From Chlorella sorokiniana (Eukaryota; Chlorophyta; Trebouxiophyceae; Chlorellales; Chlorellaceae), in NCBI GenBank assembly GCA_025917655.1, contig CP084613.1:682001-746000 (forward strand): a DNA stretch of 64,000 nucleotides. The letters run 5' to 3'. The notes below the pieces were generated by a model that saw only the letters and a program-made list of their open reading frames with translations, was not told the origin of the DNA and searched no databases. Positions 56,210 through 64,000 of the stretch are shown one piece after another. The translations under genes and the position numbers were made by a program. How positions within the stretch are numbered: the first letter of the stretch is position 1; each line of letters begins with the position of its first letter.

Positions 56210-57188
56210 ATGGGCCGTCCTTTTGAAATCATAAGCTCGCCACGCAGCGCTGAGGAGACAGAGAGCAGTTCCGAGGAGGATCAGAGCGGCGATGAGGGCG
56301 AGGGCTGGGTGCCCGCCGGCGAGGCTGCCGAGGATTGGGAGGACCCCTCTGGCGGCGTGCTGTCCCAGGTCTTTGACGCAGCAGAAGCGGGCGACGCCGC
56401 CGGGCTGGCAGAGCTGCTGAGGGGGTTGCAGGTGTCGATAGACACACGGGTGAGCGCGGCCGCTTTCCAGCAAGGGAGCGCATGCCTGTTCTGCTGCAAG
56501 CTGCTGAGCTGCCGCTCCACTGGATTGCCAACACCTGTTTCGACTTGGCTTCATTGCTTGCTTTGGTTGCAGGGCGCCGACAGCGACACCGCCATCCACC
56601 TGGCGGCGCTGTATGGCCACGCGGACTGTGTTCGGGTGCTGCTGGAGCGCGGGGCACGTGCTGACGTGGCGGACGCCGATGGGGCGCTGCCCCTCCACGA
56701 CGCAGCGGGTGCGCTGGCGGGCGGGGGTGAACGGCAGGGGCACTGTGCTGCTGGGGCCAAGGTGCCGCTGAGCGGCTCGTGCAGAGGAGGCCGTTGCGCC
56801 CCGCTTGTGCCATGTTGGTCGCTTTGCTCTGCCTGATCGCTCGTTAATATATGCGCAAACACATGCCTTTCGCCCCTCACTTTGTGCAGCCGGCGGATAC
56901 ACTGAGATCGTGGAAATGCTGCTGGGTGCTGCCCCAGGCACGATAGACCGCGGCGACGCCGAGGGCGACACGCCTCTGCACAATGCGGCGCGAGGCGGCC
57001 ATATGGCGGCGCTGCAGGCGCTGCTGGCCCGCGGCGCGGACGCCACCCTGCAGAACGATGAGTTCAAGACGGCGGCGCAGCTGACGGAGCGGGGCTCGGA
57101 AGCGAGGCGGGTGCTGGAAGAGGCTGCGCGGCGGGCAGCAGAGGCAGACCAGCCGCAGGGCGCGCCGCCGCTTGCCGAGGTGGCTTAG
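56210..57188 (+). CDS. Ankyrin-repeat protein with acidic N-terminus
   Basis: A small soluble protein for protein-protein contacts; the partner is unknown. Exons 56210-56449, 56573-56708 and 56890-57188 join cleanly without frame repairs. The N-terminus (MGRPFEIISSPRSAEE) is followed by an acidic, Ser-rich stretch, then FDAAEAGDAAGLAELLRGLQ. Three to four ankyrin repeats follow: SDTAIHLAALYGHADCVRVL, DADGALPLHDAAGGYTEIVE and EGDTPLHNAARGGHMAALQA, with the classic TPLHxAA and GHxxxLxxLL patterns. The C-terminal helix (LTERGSEARRVLEEAARR) is charged and ends in PPLAEVA at TAG 57186-57188. The total is about 224 residues. The second repeat spans an exon junction (56708/56890). Confidence 0.88.
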
Positions 57189-57601
57189 AATGTGCCCGAT
57201 TGTTACAGCCTGCACGCTTCAAGATGCCAGCAAGCAGGCGTGCTCCGCGTTCTTCGTTCTTACCTTCTTTGACGCCTCGTCCATTGACCACTGAGCATTT
57301 GAAACTTCATGGTTGCAGTTGTGCATTACACTAACTACAAGCTGAGAGTGTGTTACTTGGCAAAAGCACAAGATGATGTGGGCTGTTAGGTGAATATATT
57401 TCACAGCAATATTAAAGGCAGCTCACAGCCTTGAAAGTGCCACGCTACAGAGGCTCACGTCTGGCCACTCAACAAAATGATCTCTCGGGGTGACACGAAG
57501 CTGGCTCTGGCTTGTTCCCTGCAGATTGGCAGCCCGAGGGCTCCAGCCCAGCACGCTTGCGTGCCGCTGGCTTCTTCTGCAGCAGCGTGCGCAGCGCGAC
57601 G
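57189..57601. other. Intergenic, convergent 3' ends
   Basis: 3' UTRs of the ankyrin (+) and nucleoside transporter (-) genes. The stretch 57270-57430 is AT-richer. No further feature. Confidence 0.55.
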
Positions 57602-60479
57602 TCATTCGTGGGGTGCGATTGATCCGTACATGAGGAGAGCCACCATCGTGGCAATGCCCAGCCCCAGAAAGTGAGCCAGCTGGTAGGCGATGGCCATGTT
57701 GCCGGCAGCCGCGCTTTTGAGCTGCGGGGAGGGGGGGGGGGGGGGGGGGGGGGGGGTTGCAACGAATTTCCAGTCCTGCATGTCATGTGGCAGAGCCCGC
57801 TGGGGCGACCGCTGGTGGAATACAGGAGGAGCTGCACGCGGGACCGAGAGGCATGTCTGCCCCAGCCTTACAGCTACCCCCTGATGCTCTATCCCACGGT
57901 CCGCCCTCCCCAGCAAGCGAGCGCACCTGGGGCGGCACCAGCTTGGGCGCCAGCACGTTTGCCATGGTGTTGATGTACCCGCCCAGCACCCACACCGCCG
58001 CCACGAACACCACTGCGTGGGGGACCAGGGGGAGTGTGGGTGGGTGGAGTGGGGCGAGGGCTGATGTTGCCTTGCATGCTGCAAAGCAACGCCTCCTCTG
58101 GGTGCGGAGCAGCATGCAGGTCCGGGGACGCAGTAGAAGGGAGCGTCAGCAGGCAGGCCGTGCAAGCGTCTGCGCCTCACCCATGCCCACATCGGTGTGC
58201 AGGCGGTCGGGGCTCTTGAGGTAGAGCAGGAAGAGCGGCACCCCCGCCAGCTTCACCCCCGCCGCCGCCAGCGGCGTGTAGGGCGAGCGCGCGTGCAGCA
58301 GGCGCAGGCGCGGCAGGAAGCGGCCCAGCACGTCGGCAAAGATGCGGGCGAAGAAGATGACCTGTGGGCCGGGTGGGCGCAGCACGGTGGGGGAAGCTGC
58401 AGCGTGCGGTGGTGAGCGCTGAGCGCAACCAAACTTGCGCCCGCAATTTTGGGGGAGCGCCTCGCTACGTGCAAGGAGGGCATCACAGCTGAAGGGCGGC
58501 CGCGGCCCACCTTTGGCAGCGACTCGCCCAGCAGCCCTGAGGTGGGGACGTAAGTGAAGAGGGGGAACAGGATGAGGGCGATGGTGCTGCTGAGGGTGAG
58601 GGCCGCCAGCGGCGCCCACATCAGCAGCAGCGCCTGCCAGCTTGCGCTGCCGCCCTGCGCCGCCGCCTTGAGCTCCTCTGCGGCGGCCAGCGGAGGTGGT
58701 GGGCTGGGCGACGCAACCACCGCAATGTTGAGACTGGGCAGCTTGGACGTGCCCAGCGCCGTGCCATCGGCGCGCCCCGCCTCCGCCGCCGCCTCCTGTG
58801 CGGGCGACCCGCCGCCCGAGGCAGTCGGGCGCCGACAGCTGGCGCTGGCCGCGCGCCGTCTCAGAAGCCACCCTACTGCTCGTGAGCAGGGCATCGTCGC
58901 TGAGCGTGGTGGCAGCAAAATCGGCCCCAATCTCCACATCAGCTGCATGTGGAAGGGCACCGGGCATGGGGCAATGAGCAAACCAGGATGCACACCAGCA
59001 CGGCACGGCCAGCTGCAGTACGCATGGAAGCGGGCTGCTCGGCAGGCACCCACTGGACAGGAAGGTCTGGTGCGGCTCCAGGCTGGGGTACGCCGCCAGC
59101 GGCGGCAGCGAGCGCTGACGCCACACCGAGGCAGCCAGCTGTGTCAGCTGACTGCCTGCAGTGGGCGTGCCAGGCGCGCCACTCGGTGAGGTCGGCGACA
59201 GCGGCGGCTGGGACGCCGTGCGCGGCGTGTGCGGCGAGCTGCGCAGCGGCGAGGCAGCGGGGTGTAGAACTGCTCGCCCTCCTCCATTTCGGCAGCCGCA
59301 GCAGCCGACGGCGAGCCAGGCGTCTGCTCCCGTTGCTGCCCATCGCTCAGCAGAGGCTCTGTGAGGTCCTGCAAGAACCCAACCAAACGAGTGTGGGGCC
59401 CTTGCATGTTTGAAAAGAGCTTCTGCACGCAGGCGCAGCCAGACGCCCGATATCTTTGGCAAGCGGGCGCACCTGCTTGCTGGCGTGCTGCTCGATCGAA
59501 TCCCAGTGGCGCCACAGCAGGCTGATGGTGGCCCACAGCCCCGCCGCAATTATCAGGGCAATTATCTCGTACAGCAGCACCTGCAGGCGGTACACGCTTG
59601 CGCAGGGCAGTGAGCAGGGGGCAGTGGCCTGCCAGAGTATTCCGCCTGCCAGACGGCACGCCAGCGAGGGGAGGTGCAGCCTCTCGGGAAAGTAGCTGCT
59701 GCAGAGGCTGGTGCCAGCTGCTGCCGCCCCACCTGCTGCCGCCGCGTGGGCGGGGCCCCATCTCCAGGGCCAGCTGCAGCAGCAGCACCAGGGGCCGCTG
59801 GCGGAGCAGCCCAGCCCAAGCGCAATCACGTTCTTGTTGGCAAAGCGCGCCACCAGCTGGTACGAGGCGGAGAAGGCGATGCCGCCAAAGAGGCCAAAAG
59901 CCACCACCGCCCCCAGCAGGTACCTGCAGGCAAGGCAGGCGCAGCATCCGCCGCGGCAAGGGTGAGGCGCGCAACGGGACAGGTGCGCTGCTGGCGGGAG
60001 CGTGTCGCGTGATGGCGAAGGCGGCCTCACCAGATGTGTTCCGGCATGAATGGGAACCAGACGCAGACGGCGCCATAGCCCAGCAGGCCCACCAAAAGCC
60101 GCACAAGGATCGTCTTGGCCACCCCTGCGATCAACGCGAGCCAGGCGGCCGGCGTTGCGACTTAACGGCAACGAAGGCTGCGCAGGCCACTGGGTGGTGC
60201 AGCGACAGGCAGCAGCAGGGAGCACCCACCAAGGCGAGCTTCCAGGGGCTTGTCCAGGAATGCGGAGACGATCAGCAGCGGGATGGACGGAAGGAAGTAG
60301 GCGATGTTGAGCTGCAGCAGCACCGCAGGGCCGTGCAGGCGGCGGTAGTAGCCCAGCTGCGACGACACCGCCACCCAAGCGCTGGTGAAGGCCACGGACA
60401 CGAGGAAGAAGCGGAACACCGTCCAGCGGCCGCCCTTGATCTTGTGCCCGCCCGCGGCGACAAAGCCGCCGCCCGCCAT
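57602..60479 (-). CDS. Equilibrative nucleoside transporter (ENT/SLC29)
   Basis: This multi-span carrier of the ENT family moves nucleosides or bases across a membrane. Exon 1 (60230-60479) encodes MAGGGFVAAGGHKIKGGRW and two membrane helices (FRFFLVSVAFTSAWVAV, AYFLPSIPLLIVSAFLD). Further exons encode ILVRLLVGLLGYGAVCVWF, LGAVVAFGLFGGIAFSASYQ and NKNVIALGLGCSASGP, a helix 4-5 region as in ENTs, then LYEIIALIIAAGLWATISL. A long hydrophilic cytosolic loop (58700-59370) follows, with TEPLLSDGQQREQT. The C-terminal half has LTLSSTIALILFPLF, VIFFARIFADVLGRFLP with the conserved FxxxDxxGR pattern, FVAAVWVLGGYINTMANVLA and YQLAHFLGLGIATMVALLMY before the stop at 57602. About eleven spans fit the family. 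Several loop exon borders are provisional and the G-run exon region (59700-59830) may have a frame slip. Confidence 0.85.
57731..57756. repeat. 26-base poly-G run in an intron
   Basis: An uninterrupted run of 26 G follows the sequence gcgggga inside an intron of the nucleoside transporter gene (poly-C in the transcript, acting as part of its pyrimidine-rich sequence). Its true length is unlikely to be exact. Confidence 0.95.
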
Positions 60480-60976
60480 GGTTGCCTGGGTGCAGGGCAG
60501 GAGCGAAGCGTGCCGGCTAGTGAGGCACGGCTGGTCAAGGCGGCCCGAGGTTTGGGGGCGGTCAGCGCAGCGCAGCCACGATCCACTGGTCTTATACGAC
60601 AATGCTTCGAGCACTGTTCATGCAAACACAGCAACCAGGCGGCGGGAAGAGCCCCGGCGCGTTGAACTTGCGGATTATGAGTGCCGCCGAGCGCAGCGCG
60701 ATCTCGATGGCTTGCCAGCAAGCCACCGACACCCGCGAAATGCACCTACGAAAAGATCACGAGCAGCCGGGCTGGGCGGGGATCACCATGTGCTGTGTCA
60801 AATAAGCACAGGCGCAAGCCGTTTCTTCAATCCCTGCCGAACTCAAAGGACGTCACTTTGAAAGCCGTAAGGGTCCACCGCTGTTCTCCATTGCACTGCC
60901 CTGCCCCGAGTACTGCACCTCTGCTGTTGCACGATGATGCGCAAGAGGCCCCAGCTGCTGGCAGCATCTGTTCAGC
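60480..60976. other. Intergenic
   Basis: Upstream of the transporter gene and 3' UTR of the Aven-like gene, both on the minus strand. No feature is recognised. Confidence 0.5.
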
Positions 60977-62226
60977 CTACACCTGTTGCTTGCTAGCCAA
61001 CAGCAACACATACAGACTTACAAACCTTCCAGCCAAGCCTCTAAGGAATGCGCGCCTGACTTGCTTTCCGTCGCTGCCTGTGTGCTGCCGACTTGCCCCC
61101 GGCCTGCCAGGTGCCAACCCCAGCAGCATGTCCAAGTCGTCATCGGCCTCCTCTTCAAGCACACGCTGCTTTGGCTGGAATGATTCCAGCTGCCTCTGCT
61201 GCTGCTGCTGCAACAGTGGCCTGAAGCCAGCACTTGCTGTGGCCGCCGGCGGCGGTTGCTGTGGCGGTTGGCGCCCGAGCGAAGTGGCTGAGGCTGGTCC
61301 TTGCAAGTCAGCATGGCCCGTAACGCCTGCCACATCGGGTGCAGACACGCCAGGAGCTGCTTGTAAGGGCTGACGCTGGCCCTGCTGTAAGCTGCCCAGC
61401 GTTGCTTTCTCCCCCAGCAGCTCGCTCAGCAAATCATTCACCTCCTCCCCAGCTGGCGACGCAGCGGTTGGCTGAGGTACTGGCACCGCCTGTGCTGCTG
61501 TTGCTGCCACTTTCGCTGCTTGCGGAGGTCCTGCGCTTGATGCTGCCGACGCGCCAGTTTTCGGCTCTGCTTTGCTCGGCACAGGCTGTGTTTGTGCAGC
61601 AGCAGCAGGCTGATGTGCCGCAGGCATGCTGGCCCCTTCCTCTTCACCCTCTGGCAGGTCGGGGACGTCATCCGCCGCATCCCAGCCCCATCCCTCATCG
61701 TCATCACTGAACGCATCTGTGCCGAGCAGCCGGTTCTTGGGCATCAGCTGTAGGCAGGCCGCAAGGCCCTCCAGGTCGATCGACAGTCCCTGCATGGCGC
61801 CAGCCGGCACCTCAGGCGGCGCCCGCACTCTTCCAGCAGGTTGGCTCGCGCCCGGAAGTAGTGGGCGCGGTCAAAGGGTTTGGTCTGGGCCAGCAGCTGC
61901 GCCAGGTCAGCGCCCTGCGAGCGCTGCACAGGGCCCAGCGCCGCCGCCACTGCAGCCTGCTCCGCCTCATGGTCGCGATACCTGGAGGCATGACATACAC
62001 ATTGAAGCCAGCATATGATGATGTTCATTTCCAAGCTTGGTGTAAGGACTTGGTGCGTTGCACGAAAGCAGGGCTTGCCTGTCCTCATTGGTGCCAAGGT
62101 CTGGCGCTCCTCCGCTGCCGCCCGGCCACCGCCCCTGCCGCCGCCTCGACCTCTCCCGCGGCCCCTGCTGTGCTTCTGGGACAAGCGCCATTTCGATCTT
62201 GCAGCGTCCTTCTCACTAAAGTCCAT
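60977..62226 (-). CDS. Aven-like protein with RGG N-terminus
   Basis: The layout matches animal Aven, an RGG-box protein linked to apoptosis control, DNA damage signalling and translation of G-quadruplex mRNAs; function in algae is unknown. Exon 1 (62079-62226) encodes MDFSEKDAARSKWRLSQKH and a basic Arg/Gly stretch. It joins by a GC-AG intron (62078 to 61982) to a second exon encoding the core: NEDRYRDHEAEQ, GADLAQLLAQTKPFDRAHYF, LEGLAACLQLMPKNRLLGTD and the acidic DDDEGWGWDAADDVPDLPE. Near the end lies VLEEEADDDLDMLLGL, the counterpart of the Aven EEELDLLLNL motif. Frame repairs of one base are needed at 62121-62123 and 61822-61824. The last roughly 40 residues up to TAG 60979-60977 look less conserved and may be read-through of an unseen intron. 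Without a database comparison I hold this as a probable homologue. Confidence 0.65.
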
Positions 62227-62443
62227 ATGCTGCAGGTGAGGAGCCCAACGAGTTCCCCAGGAGTACAGTGAGCACCGGGCTGCAGCCCACTTGCCTGACA
62301 ATCCAGGCTGACCTACATGGCATCGAAACTACTCCCCAAATCATGGTGGTCGCGAGTGTACTGCCTTCCCCCAGCTTTGAGCTGGTAAGGTGAATTGGAC
62401 TGCACATCAATGCATGATATCGCGATCGATAAGAGTTCACGCT
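62227..62443. promoter_or_regulatory. Short intergenic region between divergent genes
   Basis: Only 217 bases separate the start codons of the Aven-like gene (-) and the oxidoreductase gene (+). Both promoters and 5' UTRs must fit here. The palindrome tcgcgatcga near 62420-62428 is the only pattern noted. Confidence 0.5.
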
Positions 62444-64000
62444 ATGGCATCACCGCAAATCGTTGTATGCGGAGGAGGAGTGATCGGAGCAGCCACAGCC
62501 TTTTACCTTGCGAAGAACGGGTGCAAGCCAGTCGTTGTCGAGGCAGTATCGCCCGCATGTTCCGCCAGTGGGAAAGCAGGTGTGCGGGATGCACAATCCA
62601 GGATACGAGGCCGGCGCCTGCGCGGCGAGGTGCTGTCACACCCCCGAAGCCCTCCCTTTCATAACTGCCTGCTTGCCTTCCTCACCAGGTGGCTTTCTGG
62701 CGCTGGATTGGTGTGATTCCAGCCCTGTGGGCCCGCTGGCCCGCCGCTCTTTCGCGCTGCACGCCGAGCTTGCACAGGAGTTGGGCGCCGAGACGATCGG
62801 CTACCGCCGGATGCGAACCCACAGCATCTCTGTGCGGCAAGGGAAGTCACAGGCAGGCAAGCAGAGCCTCCTCCAGCTGTCAGATGCTTTGAACTTGAGG
62901 GAAGACTGCAGTGCATGGTTGGTCAAGCTGCTGCCACCCAGAGAAGGGCTCTCATGCCGTGATCCGTCGGTTGCTGGCAGGGTCGACTGGCGCCGGCGCC
63001 AAACGCCTGCCCACCCTGCCGGACTGGGTGGCACCCGACAACATCGGCCAGGCCAGCGTGATTGGCACGGAGGACAACACGGCCCAGGTGCATCCCGAGC
63101 TGCTCACACGGACGCTGCTGCAGCGAGCGCAGGAGGGCGGCGGCAGCCTGCAGATTGCGTCTGTGACAGGGCTGGTGGCAGAGGACGGCCGGGTCAGCGC
63201 GGTGCGCGTGCGTGATGGCACAACTGGTGAAGAGCGTGAGCTGCAGGCGGATGCCGTGGTGTTTGCAATGGGTGAGCTTTAAGGGCGGTGGACACAAGCA
63301 GCTGATTGCATTGCACGCATGTGGCACGCTCTTTGCGTACTGCTCCACAGTGCTCTTTGCCACCCAAATTCCACAAATGCCGCCCTGCATTTTCCACTCC
63401 TCTCCTCTTACCCTGCTGGCACCCCGCAGGCGCCTGGTCCAGTCGGCTGCGGGAGTGGCTGCCACAGCTGCCCGACATCGCTGGGCTCAAGGTGCACTCG
63501 ATAGTGCTGGCTGACCCGGCGCAGCGCACCACAGCCGACGCGCTCTTCCTGGCCTATCGGTGCGGCGCACTGCCCGCGCCACGCTAGCGGCAGCCCCTCG
63601 CTGGTTCTGCAAAGCGCCGCTGCTGCCCTTCCTCGGAGTTCAGCTGAGAAGTAGCTGTCTCTCCTCCGTCATCTCAGCCGCCGCTGCTGCTGCCCACTGG
63701 TTTCTCCCTTGGCTGCCACCCTGCCCCCGCTGCAGCGGCAGCGACGGCAAGTCACTCGAGCCCGAGGTGTACCCGCGGCCTGGTGGCCAAGTGTACGTCT
63801 GCGGCGTGTCTGAGGAAGACGTGACGGTGCCCCCACCGCAGCAGACGTGCACGTGCGGCCAGACGCCATCCAGCGGCTGCGCGGCGTGGCAGCGTCGGTG
63901 TCGCAGGCAAGGCGGCACAGCTGTGGGGCTTGCAGGAGAGGGGGGCAGGTGCCCGCGCTGTGCCGGGAGCGGCCGGCAGCCGTGTGATGAGGGCGCAAGC
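62444..64000 (+). CDS. FAD-dependent oxidoreductase (DAO family), 5' part
   Basis: The product is a FAD-binding amine/amino-acid oxidase-like protein related to yeast Tda3 and plant homologues. Exon 1 (62444-62579) encodes MASPQIVVCGGGVIGAATAF, a dinucleotide-binding fold with GGGVIG, then PACSASGKA. Exon 2 (from 62689) continues GGFLALDWCDSSPVGPLARR and FALHAELAQELGAETIGYRR. The later exon 62960-63271 has LPDWVAPDNIGQASVIGTED, NTAQVHPELLTRTLLQRAQE and a Rossmann-associated VRVRDGTTGEERELQADAVV. After an intron, SSRLREWLPQLPDIAGLKVH and ADALFLAYR follow, and near 63750 EVYPRPGGQVYVCGVSEEDV. The gene runs past the window end. The last 150 bases read best as VHVRPDAIQRLRGVAASVSQ, one frame away from the preceding part. 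The substrate is not deducible. Confidence 0.85.

Noticed and set aside
58146-59549. 467-codon open frame on the minus strand as a single exon
   Set aside because: It contains nucleoside transporter exons, but also runs through introns with clear splice sites, so it is not one exon.
1-64000. tRNA, rRNA, transposon or virus-like sequences
   Set aside because: None could be recognised by eye: no clover-leaf box pairs, transposase, reverse transcriptase or long terminal repeats were seen.

Overview
The window is a gene-dense piece of a nuclear genome from a green alga. The evidence is plant-type photosynthesis genes with introns (a Psb28 homologue and two light-harvesting complex I genes), very GC-rich sequence, many short introns with clear GT/GC-AG boundaries, and frequent CAG repeats. 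The style fits a Chlorella-like trebouxiophyte; that placement is inference. I find 23 genes, about one per 2.8 kb, with no recognisable transposon, virus-like element, rRNA or tRNA gene. Exon boundaries were placed by eye from protein family similarity and splice phase.

Layout, left to right: the 3' part of an AP2 transcription factor (+); a LAMMER/CLK kinase (-); two uncharacterised membrane-associated proteins (+ then -); Psb28 (+); a membrane-anchored SGNH hydrolase (+); a TBC Rab-GAP of the TBC1D20 type (-); a 30-exon full ABCB transporter (+, 10 kb); a head-to-head pair of LHCI antenna genes (- and +) sharing 202 bases; a coiled-coil protein (-); a BAP31-like ER protein (-); NSE4 of the SMC5/6 complex (+); a small heat shock protein (-); a small protein with a HEPN-like RNxxxH motif (-); DNA polymerase eta (+); a short-chain dehydrogenase (-); an uncharacterised acidic protein (-); PEX11 (-); an ankyrin protein (+); an equilibrative nucleoside transporter (-); an Aven-like RGG protein (-); and the start of a FAD-dependent oxidoreductase (+). 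There is no operon-like grouping. Neighbours are functionally unrelated, except that NSE4 and polymerase eta (about 3.4 kb apart) both act in DNA damage tolerance and the two LHCI genes share a promoter region.

The most pervasive unexpected signal concerns sequence quality. At about twenty places the conserved frame is restored only by lengthening a short G or C run by one base. Three of these lie in one 97-base kinase exon. The bias towards one-base loss in G/C runs points to uncorrected assembly error rather than gene decay, so I treat these genes as intact.

The biologically interesting points are: near-identical DNA in the Walker A and Walker B exons of the two ABCB halves (120/121 and 110/110 bases); a divergent LHCI pair in which one protein carries Asn and the other His at the chlorophyll a603 ligand position; a candidate SUMO-interacting motif in an NSE4 tail; a lone HEPN-like protein; and several GC-AG introns.
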